Part shown: positions 15,913 through 24,433 of the stretch, piece after piece
How the letters are laid out: every line of letters begins with the position of its first letter
Position numbering within the stretch: position 1 is the stretch's first letter
Assembly (NCBI GenBank): GCA_046154695.1
Contig: JBJXFI010000276.1
Span: forward strand, 1 to 26,921
Direction: 5' to 3'
From: DALYLB01 sp046154695
GTDB lineage: Bacteria > Acidobacteriota > Blastocatellia > RBC074
Length of the DNA stretch: 26,921 nucleotides
Position numbers and translations under genes: made by a program
The notes under the pieces: generated by a model
The model's input: the letters and a program-made list of their open reading frames with translations, nothing else
What the model was told of the DNA's origin: nothing
The model's database searches: none

Positions 15913-16947
15913 TCAGACGGTGTGTGTGAGTTTTGAGAGGGAGCGCGGACGATCGGGACTCAGGCCCTTGGCGGTCGAGAGGAGGGCGGCGAAGAGCTGG
16001 GCGGGGATGATGTAGGGAATCGGGGAGAGGAGTTCGTTCATGCGGGGAGCGATCCGGATCGACCGCCGCGCCATTTTGATCACGGCGGGCTCGCTCGTGA
16101 TGGCCACCGTCTCGGCGCCGAGATGGTTCAATCGCTCGATCAGGGACTTCATTCCCGGGAGGGTCGGCCCGGGGGGGGCGAAGACGAAGACCGGGAAGCC
16201 CCGATCGACCATGGCAATCGGCCCGTGCTGGAAATCCGCGCCGGAGAACCGCTCCGCCACGATATAACACGTCTCCATGAGTTTGATGGCGAATTCGAAC
16301 GCGTTGGCGTAGTTCAGACCGCGGCCGACGACGACGCACTGTTTCATAAAGGCATACCGTTCGACCATGCCCTCGATTTGATCGCGAAGCAGAAGCGAGG
16401 AGCGGGCGAGATCGGGCAGGCGTTCGGCTTCCGCGAACTGCCGGTTGCCGCTCATCGCCGCGGCCAGCAGGTGAAAGAGGAGAAGCTGCCCCGAATAGGT
16501 CTTCGTCGCCGCCACGCTCCGCTCGCGCCCGGCGTGAATCAGAAACGTCTCGTCGCACAATTGCGCCATGGAAGAGCCTGCTTCATTGGTGATTGCCAGC
16601 GTCCTCGCGCCGCATCGCCGGGAATTTTCCAGCGTCAGGTTGATGTCCGCCCCCTCGCCCGATTGCGAAATGCCGATGACCAGGGCATCCCGCAGGTTCA
16701 GCTTCGCCTTGTAGACCGTGTGCACGGCCGGAGCCGAAAGAGAGACGGGAATCCCCGTCGTCAATTCAAGCAGGTAGCGGCCGAAGAGCGCCGCATTGTC
16801 GGAGCTCCCGCGCGCGACCAGCACGATCAGGCGCGGAGGGTTCTTCTTCAGAGCCGCCGCGAAGCGCTGGATCTTTCGGGATTCGCGCTGAATGGTGCGT
16901 TCGATGGCGACGGGCTGCTGTTCAATCTCAGCGAGCATCAAGGACAT
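15913..16947 (-). CDS. SIS-domain sugar-phosphate isomerase/deaminase (GlmS isomerase-half type)
   Basis: This 344-residue cytoplasmic protein has two SIS domains equal to the isomerase half of GlmS, without the glutaminase domain. The first SIS shows VARGSSDNAA (44-53) and GISQSGEGAD (92-101). GRERSVAATKTY (140-151) matches the GlmS linker. Key isomerase residues are kept: E225 and E232 (KLMETCYIVAE), H241 (FQHGPIAMVD) and K339 in the tail PRSLSKLTHTV, which matches GlmS PRNLAKSVTVE. Such stand-alone proteins act as type II glucosamine-6-phosphate deaminases (NagB-II), AgaS or fructoselysine deglycases. It starts 10 bp after the DUF4127/GH84 gene with a strong GAGGAG. The operon context favours an amino-sugar phosphate substrate, which is an inference. 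Confidence 0.88.
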   Translation of the reverse strand: MSLMLAEIEQQPVAIERTIQRESRKIQRFAAALKKNPPRLIVLVARGSSDNAALFGRYLLELTTGIPVSLSAPAVHTVYKAKLNLRDALVIGISQSGEGADINLTLENSRRCGARTLAITNEAGSSMAQLCDETFLIHAGRERSVAATKTYSGQLLLFHLLAAAMSGNRQFAEAERLPDLARSSLLLRDQIEGMVERYAFMKQCVVVGRGLNYANAFEFAIKLMETCYIVAERFSGADFQHGPIAMVDRGFPVFVFAPPGPTLPGMKSLIERLNHLGAETVAITSEPAVIKMARRSIRIAPRMNELLSPIPYIIPAQLFAALLSTAKGLSPDRPRSLSKLTHTV

Positions 16948-16957
16948 GGAGTCTCCT

Positions 16958-19900
16958 CTATCTTCGTAATCGATAATTTCCGTTCGAGAGCCGTTCGTAG
17001 GCCGCGCCGTTCCTCACGCGCTCGACGGCCGCGCGATTCCCCTCCAGAAAGGCCGCCAGTTCTCCCCGCAACAATCCCTGCTCGCGGGTGGCTCCAATGG
17101 ATTCCAGGGCATTCCGCAGCTCGGCGAGCCGCTGCTCGATCAGTGGGAGATTGATCTCTCCGGCATGCCCCCCATAGAGCGGCTCGAATAGATTCATCTC
17201 GTGAAAGGAGTCGCCGTAGATCTGTTCCCAGGCGCGGACGCGCGGCCGGGCGCGTTCATCGTATAGCAGATCGAGCGCGGTATTGAGGGCATTCGCGGGA
17301 TTGTAGACCTTTGCATCCCAGGCGTATTTGGCCGAGGTGGCGATCGGCAGCATCGATGCGCGAAGCTCGCTCATCGGGGTGGCGATGAAACCGGCGGCGT
17401 CCGGCGGCAAATCCGTCGCGGCCCCCCGCTTCGGCCCGAGAAAGAGCCGCCAGGCCTTCCTCTGATTGGAGGGAAAAGGGTCCCAGATAACGGGCGGCCG
17501 GCCGGTGATCGACCTCCATTCCTCCGTCTGCGAGCTCGTATGTTCCCCGGTGATGTTCCCGGGTCCGGCCCGCAGGAGCAGCGCCTCGGCGGGGATCGCG
17601 GCGGAAAAGGCCTTCAAATTCCCGGGCGGTTCTTCGAGGCCGCGCTCCCCGCCAAGCCCCGCAATTCCGAGCGGAGCCACCGACAGTTCGAATCCGCGAA
17701 CGCGGCTTGCCAGATGGCCATAAACCCGATTGACCAGATGCGCATGGGCTTCGGCGGCCGTCTTGAACCGATTCCGGTCCCGCTCCGCCAATCCCCCGGA
17801 CGGGGCCTCCAGAATGAGCAGGAAATGGCGAATGCCGATGGATGCCATGGCATTCATCTTCCGGGAAAGCGCCTGCCAATCCTCCTCCGCGGAATAGGAG
17901 ATCGCGCCGCCCGGCTCGATCGAATAGACCAGATCGACGAAGTTCCGATTCGCGGCCTCGACGAGCTGCGCCAGTCGCTGCAGCCCGGCGTCCGAATAGT
18001 CCTCTCGCCAGCGCTCTCTACGGAAGGGATCGTCCCTGGGCGCGTAATAATATCGGTTCAGGCGGACGCGGCCGAGAAACCGGATCATCTCCAGCCGGTC
18101 GAAATGCGACCAGGAGCGCCCCTCGAATCGATCGATGATCCCGCGCCGGGGAAGCGCGGGCGACTCGGTGATCTGAAAATCCCCCGTGAGCCGGCCGTCG
18201 GCCGCCAATTCCTCCAGCCGCGAGACGCCGTAATAGGCGCCCTGCTCGGTCGAGGCCGCGATTTCGATGCGGCGGACCCTGCGCCTGTGCGTGCTGGTGA
18301 TGCGATACCCTTCGCGAGGAAGCTCCTGCGCCTTGGAATTGATATTGACGCTGAGATCGACCGATTCGGCGTCCGACTTGAAGACCTCCCAGAAGGTGGC
18401 GTCAACGCGATTGAAGACCCTCGGGGCGAGATTCTCCGTGACAAGCGTCCACTCAGGCCGCGCCTCCGCGGCCGGCGGCTGCGGGAAGGTGATCTGCGGA
18501 ATATGGACCGATTGCAGAATTTCCAGGTCCGCGATTCGCGGGGAGGCGAATCGAACGTGCAGCCGCTGGAGCAGCCCGATCTCGAAGATCACCCGCTCGC
18601 CGGTGCTCAGGAGCAGCGCGTGCAGGTTTCGGCGAAACTGTTCATTGAAGATCTCTTCCGCAAGCGGCCGGATCCTCTCCGAGGCAAAAGTGGCCGCGAC
18701 ATCGACACCGCCGCCGAGGTTCTCGGGGGGCGCCCGCAACTCGCCGCGGACGAATGCCTCGAGATCCGGACGCACGCGCACCGCGTAAATCCAGTCGGTC
18801 AGATACCGGTTAAAGAGCAACGTGAATTGCGCGCGATCAATACGCCGGAGGCGGGGCAGATCATCCCGCAAGAACTTGATCGCCGTCGAGAGCGTCGAGA
18901 CATGCGTCAACGCCCGATTGATCGCATCTCCGCTCGCCCCCGCGTCCGATTCCGCGGCCGGATCGGACGCGGAATAGGTGAAGAGCTTGTCGAGGAGCTT
19001 GCGGCGCCGCAGTTCGGCGATCAGCGCCTCCCGGTCCGGGAAACTCCCCGAAAGGTCCGCCAGCGCCACCCGCGCGCCCTTATCGAGCGCCCTCGCCAGG
19101 GTTTCGACGAACGCCTGCCGCTGCGCCTCGGAGGTCCTCGAACCGTGAATGAAGAGGAATCCATCGATCATCACGGCCGGATCGGAGGCCTTCGGCAGCT
19201 CCGCTCCATTCACGATGCCCACTTTGGCGGCGATGCGGCGATTGGCCTCCGGCAGGTCCGCCGCCTCCGCGAAGGAAAAGACGGGCGCGAATCGCGGGAA
19301 AAACCCGAAGCGGCGATTGAGCATCCGCGTCAGCAGGATCTGAACCGCTGTTTCCGCGCCGTCATCGAGCGCCACGCTTCCCGACAACTTTCGCTCGTCC
19401 GCCGCGGCCATTCCCCTCGCCCCGCTCTCCCCCGCGCCTGCAATCAACAGATAGTCGAGAGCCCCGGCCGTCATCTGATCGAGGCTTTTCCGCAGCAGCG
19501 GCTCATTCAATTCTCCCGTCAAGTACCCATAGATCGGCATCCCGCATCTGGCGGCGCGGATCGTCTTCACCAGGTCGGGCTCCGACGCGATCGCCTCCAT
19601 CGAAACGATCGCGCCATCGACCTCGGCGTAATCGAAACTTCTTATCCATGCGGCGACCTCCGACGGCGCGCCGATCGAGCGGAACGGCGGCGTCAGCAGA
19701 TCGTGATCCGCGATCTCGGCCAGCATCTTCGGTTGTTGATAGGATTGCGGCCGGCCGTCGCGAGGAATCAGAAGGAAGCGGCCGGCAAACTGATCGCGCA
19801 CTGATTTCCGCAGCAGCGGACGGCGCTGCGCGGCAAGCGGGGAAAGGGCGAGAAGAAAAAGCAGAAGCGTGGCGCCACAGAGCCGCAACCGGCGCGCCGC

Positions 19901-19963
19901 CCTTTCTTTATGCCGCTTGCGGCTCTGTGGCTCCGTGACTCTGTGGCGATTCCACTGTTTCAA
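16958..19963 (-). CDS. Secreted DUF4127 - GH84-like fusion protein
   Basis: This protein of about 1001 residues has an export signal (LLLFLLALSPLAAQ, about 33-46). Residues 58-450 resemble DUF4127: LLIPRDGRPQSYQQP for the usual PLDxRP start, LLTPP, GAIVSMEAI, RVALADLSGSFPDREALI, and LLFNRYLTDWIYAVRVR. From about 540 to 900 it resembles GH84 beta-N-acetylglucosaminidases: an N-terminal GH-type domain (TEQGAYYGVSRLEEL), then RRGIIDRFEGRSWSHFDR (about 606-623), YYYAPRDDPFRRERWREDY, VYSIEPGGAISYS, and a C-terminal WDPFPSNQ and GFIATPMSE. The GH84 catalytic Asp-Asp is Glu719-Ala720 (LLILEAP), so normal hydrolysis is doubtful. The start is uncertain: TTG at 19963, 10 bp after the protease gene, or TTG at 19888. 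Confidence 0.75.
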   Translation of the reverse strand: MKQWNRHRVTEPQSRKRHKERAARRLRLCGATLLLFLLALSPLAAQRRPLLRKSVRDQFAGRFLLIPRDGRPQSYQQPKMLAEIADHDLLTPPFRSIGAPSEVAAWIRSFDYAEVDGAIVSMEAIASEPDLVKTIRAARCGMPIYGYLTGELNEPLLRKSLDQMTAGALDYLLIAGAGESGARGMAAADERKLSGSVALDDGAETAVQILLTRMLNRRFGFFPRFAPVFSFAEAADLPEANRRIAAKVGIVNGAELPKASDPAVMIDGFLFIHGSRTSEAQRQAFVETLARALDKGARVALADLSGSFPDREALIAELRRRKLLDKLFTYSASDPAAESDAGASGDAINRALTHVSTLSTAIKFLRDDLPRLRRIDRAQFTLLFNRYLTDWIYAVRVRPDLEAFVRGELRAPPENLGGGVDVAATFASERIRPLAEEIFNEQFRRNLHALLLSTGERVIFEIGLLQRLHVRFASPRIADLEILQSVHIPQITFPQPPAAEARPEWTLVTENLAPRVFNRVDATFWEVFKSDAESVDLSVNINSKAQELPREGYRITSTHRRRVRRIEIAASTEQGAYYGVSRLEELAADGRLTGDFQITESPALPRRGIIDRFEGRSWSHFDRLEMIRFLGRVRLNRYYYAPRDDPFRRERWREDYSDAGLQRLAQLVEAANRNFVDLVYSIEPGGAISYSAEEDWQALSRKMNAMASIGIRHFLLILEAPSGGLAERDRNRFKTAAEAHAHLVNRVYGHLASRVRGFELSVAPLGIAGLGGERGLEEPPGNLKAFSAAIPAEALLLRAGPGNITGEHTSSQTEEWRSITGRPPVIWDPFPSNQRKAWRLFLGPKRGAATDLPPDAAGFIATPMSELRASMLPIATSAKYAWDAKVYNPANALNTALDLLYDERARPRVRAWEQIYGDSFHEMNLFEPLYGGHAGEINLPLIEQRLAELRNALESIGATREQGLLRGELAAFLEGNRAAVERVRNGAAYERLSNGNYRLRR
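19875..19946. repeat. Inverted repeat at the 5' end of the DUF4127/GH84 gene
   Basis: CCACAGAGCCGCAA (19875-19888) is the perfect inverse of 19917-19930, with a further CTCTGTGG at 19939-19946. The CTCTGTGG-type words resemble a common intergenic repeat class. Here the sequence would be translated as the first 30 or so residues if the upstream TTG start is used, which argues for the later start or for recent repeat insertion. Confidence 0.7.
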
Positions 19964-19973
19964 TGTTGTCTAT

Positions 19974-20873
<900 letters not shown>

Positions 20874-20972
20874 TATCCGCAACTCCCTTTCTTCTCAGAT
20901 CGGTTTCAGAAATCGTGATTGCGGGAAAGCTGGGGAAGCCAGGGAGTCGTCTCTCTTTCCCGATCTCACACA

Positions 20973-21449
20973 TTATTCGTTGAGCAATGTAATCGCGTGA
21001 GGCAGAAGGCGCGCGATGACCGCGATATTTTCTCTCGCTCCGCGGACGCTGCCCGGAAGATTGACGATCAGCGCCCTGCCCCGAGCGCCGCAAACCGAGC
21101 GGGAGAGCGCCGCGAGCGGCGTGATCTTGAGGCTCTCGGCCCGCATCAATTCCGCCAGGCCGGGCGCCTCGCGCTCGATCACCTGCCGCGTCGCTTCGGG
21201 CGTCACGTCCCGGGGTGAGAGCCCCGTCCCGCCGGTCGTCACGATCAGATTCGCCGCGCCCTCATCGGCGTGTCGCCGAATCCGATCGGCGATCACCTCC
21301 CGCTCGTCGGGAAGGATCTCGGTCGCGACAATCGCGGCGTGAATCGATTGCAACTCCGCCACCACCGCCGGCCCCGAAAGATCCTCCCGCTCGCCCCGCG
21401 AGGCGGAATCACTGATGGTCAAAACTACTGCCTTGATTTGCACTGCCAT
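20973..21449 (-). CDS. mogA: Molybdenum cofactor biosynthesis protein, MogA/MoaB family
   Basis: This 158-residue cytoplasmic protein is of the MogA/MoaB family, which adenylylates molybdopterin before metal insertion. The N-terminus AVVLTISDSASRGEREDLSGP (7-27) and the signature TTGGTGLSPRDVTPEAT (71-87) form the MPT/AMP site. RALIVNLPGS (125-134) completes the family pattern. Length and motifs are normal. It stands alone: no other molybdenum cofactor gene is visible in the window. The stop lies 99 bp before the M48 gene on the same strand, so cotranscription is possible. MogA and MoaB cannot be told apart by motif alone. Confidence 0.9.
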   Translation of the reverse strand: MAVQIKAVVLTISDSASRGEREDLSGPAVVAELQSIHAAIVATEILPDEREVIADRIRRHADEGAANLIVTTGGTGLSPRDVTPEATRQVIEREAPGLAELMRAESLKITPLAALSRSVCGARGRALIVNLPGSVRGARENIAVIARLLPHAITLLNE

Positions 21450-21502
21450 AAAAGGGTATGGAAAGTGTAATTCGTCGGGCGATGCCGAGCAAGGCCGCCA
21501 GG

Positions 21503-21634
21503 GTTTGAAGTTCCGCCTTCAGTCCAATGCCATAAAGAAGAGAGCACGGAACAGACGGAAATAACGGAACAAACGGACTCTTCCTGGTCTTGTTTCGTTT
21601 GTTCCGTTATTTCCGTCTGTGCGGAACTTCAAAC
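21503..21634. repeat. Palindromic intergenic element, copy 3 (24-bp perfect stem)
   Basis: An outer 14-bp perfect inverted repeat, GTTTGAAGTTCCGC (21503-21516) with 21621-21634, encloses an inner 24-bp perfect stem, 21551-21574 with 21597-21620 (starts ACAGACGGAAATAACGG). The loop is 22 nt. The left end, GAAGTTCCGCCTTCAG, matches the end of copy 2 at 3661. It lies between bshA and mogA, and the right end is 11 bp past the bshA stop. Confidence 0.95.
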
Positions 21635-21644
21635 GATTTTCCTG

Positions 21645-22778
21645 TTACGCGCGGCGCGCCCAATCGATGACCCGTTCGTAGAGGCGTTCGTATTGCGGGA
21701 TGACCGTCTCGGTGTTGTAGCGTTCAATGGCCCAGGAGCGGCCGCGGGCGCCCATGCGCCGAAGGCGGTCCTCATCTGGGAGAATCTCCATCGCGCGTTC
21801 GGCCATGGCGGAGATGTCGCCGAGCGGGACCAGAAAACCGGTCTCGCCGTCCAGCACGACCTCGGGCAATCCGCCGACATGGGTGGCGATGACGGGAACC
21901 TCGCAGGCCATGGCTTCGAGGGCGGCCAGTCCGAAAGATTCCGTCTCGCTGGGCATCAGCAGCAGATCCGCCACCGAGAGATAATCGGCGATATTGGGGA
22001 CCTGCCCGACGAACAGCACCTCGTCCGCAAGCCCATACTCCCGGGCGAGCCGCTCGGCGGACGCCCGCTCCGGTCCGTCGCCGCACATCACCAGCCGCGC
22101 CGCCAGCCGGTCGCGGAGCCGGGCCAGGACATGCACGCAATCCACGATGCGCTTCACCGGCCGGAAATTCGAGACGTGAATCAACAGCTTCTCATCGCGC
22201 GGCGCGAGGCTGCGCCGCAGCGCGTCGTTCCGCCTGCGTGCGTACTCTGTTGCGTTGATGAAATTGGGGATGACCTCGACCGCGCAATTGCCGAAGGTCC
22301 GGCAGGTCTCGTCCGCCAGATATTGCGAGATCGCCGTCAGCGCATCGGACTGCGCGATCGAAAACCGCGTGATCGGCAGAAAGCTCTTCCTCGCGCCGAC
22401 CAGTGTGATATCGGTTCCATGCAGCGTCGTGACGAAAGGCAGGTACCGCGTCGGCTTGTACATCTCCCGGGCAAGGTAGGCCGCCGTCGCATGCGGAATC
22501 GCATAGTGCATGTGCAGCACATCGAGCTTCCAGGTCTCGGCGACCTCGAGAATCTTCGATGCCAGCGCCAGATCGTACGGGGGAAACTCGAACAGGGGGT
22601 AGTCGAACATCTCGACTTCATGGAATCGCAGCCGCTCGCTCAGTTCGCACAACCTCGTCGGCAGCGCGTAACTGATGAAATGGACCGTGTGGCCCCGATC
22701 CGCCAGCTCCCGTCCCAATTCCGATCCGACGATGCCGCTCCCGCCATAGGTCGGGAAGACGGTGATGCCGATATTCAT
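21645..22778 (-). CDS. bshA: N-acetyl-alpha-D-glucosaminyl L-malate synthase BshA
   Basis: This 377-residue GT4 glycosyltransferase catalyses the first step of bacillithiol synthesis, joining GlcNAc from UDP-GlcNAc to L-malate. The N-terminus MNIGITVFPTYGGSGIVGSELG is the BshA signature. HMHYAIPHATAAYLAREM and VTTLHGTDITLVG are also characteristic. The donor-site EX7E motif lies in SETESFGLAALEAMACEVPVIA, and IHVSNFRPVKR begins the second Rossmann domain. Full length. It follows bshB1 by 21 bp on the same strand, as a pair. The gene for the third step, bshC, is not in the window. Bacillithiol replaces glutathione as the main low-molecular-weight thiol in bacteria that make it. Confidence 0.95.
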   Translation of the reverse strand: MNIGITVFPTYGGSGIVGSELGRELADRGHTVHFISYALPTRLCELSERLRFHEVEMFDYPLFEFPPYDLALASKILEVAETWKLDVLHMHYAIPHATAAYLAREMYKPTRYLPFVTTLHGTDITLVGARKSFLPITRFSIAQSDALTAISQYLADETCRTFGNCAVEVIPNFINATEYARRRNDALRRSLAPRDEKLLIHVSNFRPVKRIVDCVHVLARLRDRLAARLVMCGDGPERASAERLAREYGLADEVLFVGQVPNIADYLSVADLLLMPSETESFGLAALEAMACEVPVIATHVGGLPEVVLDGETGFLVPLGDISAMAERAMEILPDEDRLRRMGARGRSWAIERYNTETVIPQYERLYERVIDWARRA

Positions 22779-22799
22779 GCGTGATGCCCTTCCCCCGGC

Positions 22800-23549
22800 T
22801 TACGAGTAGAGATTCATTGGCCTCGACAGCAAGGCGACCGGGTCCTCGACGTTGAGGGCCTCGCGCACAAAGAAGGCCTCTCCGTAATCCGCGCCGATCA
22901 TCGCGCCGAAATACCGGTCCCGCGAATCCATCTCGCGAAGAAATCCCGCGGTGCTGACGCGCGATTGCGGCTCATTGCTCTGCGGGTCGTGAAACTGCGA
23001 GGCGTGGGCCCGGATGGCCTCCCATTTCCGATCGAACGAATCGCTGATATCGACAATGAAGGAGGGCGCCACCGTGCGGGGAAACAGAAAATAGGCCAGG
23101 CCGGCGGGACGCCATCGCGTCTGGCCGGCCTCGGCGTCATATTTCGCCAGCCCCGACAAATGCGCGGCCTCGCGCACCAGTTGCGACGTGTGGGCGTGAT
23201 CGGGGTGCGGATCGTCCCGGAATTGCGTGAAGACCACGCGCGGCCGCAGCCGGCGCAGCGCGCGGACCACCGCCACCCGCGACGCCTCATCGACCCGAAC
23301 CTGCGAATCCCCCAGATCGAGCGTTTCACGGACCGACAGCCCAAGTATCCCGGCCGCCCGGGCCGCCTCCTCGGCGCGCTGCGCCGGCGTGCCCCGCGTC
23401 CCCGCCTCGCCCCGCGTCAGATCCAGCACGCCCGTTCGGTATCCGCTCCGCGCGAGCTTCACGAGCGTCCCCCCTGCCGACAGTTCGACATCATCGGGGT
23501 GCGCCGCAATCGCCAGCACATCCAGTTGCAGCGACGGATCGAGGGTCAT
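22800..23549 (-). CDS. bshB1: Bacillithiol biosynthesis deacetylase BshB1
   Basis: This 249-residue zinc-dependent deacetylase of the PIG-L/LmbE family removes the acetyl group from GlcNAc-malate in bacillithiol synthesis. The metal and catalytic motif AAHPDDVELSAGG spans 15-27 (H17, D19, D20), and the second ligand motif RDDPHPDHAHTS spans 111-122 (H118). LDLTRGEAGTRGT (42-54) and the C-terminal RDRYFGAMIGADYGEAFF are specific to BshB1 rather than to other PIG-L proteins. It is the first gene of the bshB1-bshA pair. A palindromic repeat (23571-23758) fills the gap upstream, so the promoter must lie within or beyond it. Confidence 0.95.
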   Translation of the reverse strand: MTLDPSLQLDVLAIAAHPDDVELSAGGTLVKLARSGYRTGVLDLTRGEAGTRGTPAQRAEEAARAAGILGLSVRETLDLGDSQVRVDEASRVAVVRALRRLRPRVVFTQFRDDPHPDHAHTSQLVREAAHLSGLAKYDAEAGQTRWRPAGLAYFLFPRTVAPSFIVDISDSFDRKWEAIRAHASQFHDPQSNEPQSRVSTAGFLREMDSRDRYFGAMIGADYGEAFFVREALNVEDPVALLSRPMNLYS

Positions 23550-23570
23550 TCCCCAGCCTCTTGGGACAAG

Positions 23571-23758
23571 GTTTGGAGTTCCGCCTGAAGGCCAATGGCA
23601 TGAGGTTAACGAAGGAAGAGAGCACGGAACAGACGGAAATAACAGAACAAACGGACTCTTCCTGGTTTTGTTTCGTTTGCTCCGTTATTTCCGTCTGTTC
23701 CGTTATCCTGCATTTTTTCTTAACTTCATGCCATTGGGCTGAAGGTGGAACTCCAGAC
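23571..23758. repeat. Palindromic intergenic element, copy 4
   Basis: The ends 23571-23609 and 23720-23758 are inverted copies of a 39-bp sequence with about six mismatches, containing GGAGTTCC and CCAATGGCATGA. The inner stem 23626-23652 with 23675-23701 (27 bp, two mismatches) is the same core as copy 3. The outer ends match those of copies 1 and 2. It occupies the whole gap between bshB1 and the prepilin gene and ends 5 bp from the prepilin stop. Confidence 0.95.
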
Positions 23759-23762
23759 GAGC

Positions 23763-24263
23763 TTACGGCTTAGGCGGCTCCGTGGTCGTGCTCGCGCCGC
23801 TGCCGCCGCCCGACATCGGCGTCCCCTCTCCCCGGGGAATCGGATTGGGCGTCTTCGACTCCGAATAGCGGATGGTTCCGTCCTCGATCACGTTGTAATC
23901 GTTGTAGGCCGTCGAGGGCGCCGATCGCGTCGCCTGCACACAGTATTGATCGGCCGTCGCCTCCGTCGAATTGTAGATATAGCCGCTGACCGCCGTGCCG
24001 TTGGCGTAGTTGCCGTCGATCAGGCTGGCCTCGTTCAGCTCCTTGAGCGTTCCGAACCGGCTCTTCATCGCGCTGAATTGCGCCTCGTTCTGATGAATCG
24101 TCCGAAGCGAATTGAGCGTCGCCGTCTGGCGCCCGAGCTTGATGTTCTCCAGCAGGCGGGGCACGGCGACCGTCGCCAGAATGCCGATGATCGCGACCAC
24201 GATCAGCAATTCGATCAGGGAAAACCCCGCCTGGCCGCGGCGGGTTTGGTGTCGGTACTTCAT
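23763..24263 (-). CDS. Type IV prepilin-like / type II pseudopilin protein
   Basis: This 166-residue protein has a class III signal: a basic leader MKYRHQTRRGQAG, predicted cleavage between G13 and F14, then FSLIELLIVVAIIGILATVA with the conserved Glu5 (E18). The helix continues as VPRLLENIKLGRQTATLNSLRTIHQNEAQF, and KSRFGTLKELNEASLIDGNY is a common pilin-like globular start. The tail is low complexity and Gly/Ser/Thr/Pro-rich (GGGSGASTTTEPPKP). AGGAAGGAG lies about 12 bp before the ATG. By family it would be processed by PilD and assembled into a pilus or secretion pseudopilus. No pilus-assembly genes are nearby, so this is an orphan minor or major pilin. Confidence 0.88.
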   Translation of the reverse strand: MKYRHQTRRGQAGFSLIELLIVVAIIGILATVAVPRLLENIKLGRQTATLNSLRTIHQNEAQFSAMKSRFGTLKELNEASLIDGNYANGTAVSGYIYNSTEATADQYCVQATRSAPSTAYNDYNVIEDGTIRYSESKTPNPIPRGEGTPMSGGGSGASTTTEPPKP

Positions 24264-24433
24264 AAAACTTCAAAACTCCTTCCTGGTGGATGATGGATTC
24301 GTGAGTCTCCCTATGGGCCATCGGGAACGCCCATTGTAACGTGGGATAATCAAGCCGGTTCCAATATTACTACACCGGCGCGCGGGGATGAAGTTCGCGG
24401 ATTTCCCCCGCGCTGAAGGGGAGGCGGGCGGAT

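Noticed and set aside
17540..19804. 754-residue plus-strand open frame opposite the DUF4127/GH84 gene
   Set aside because: Low-complexity Arg/Gln/Pro-rich translation with no motifs; the minus-strand frame has a signal peptide and two recognisable domains.
24264..24433. Sigma-54 promoter upstream of the prepilin gene
   Set aside because: On the minus strand TTGGAACCGGCTTGATT has GG and TTG elements, but the spacing is about one base short and the GC of the -12 element is missing.
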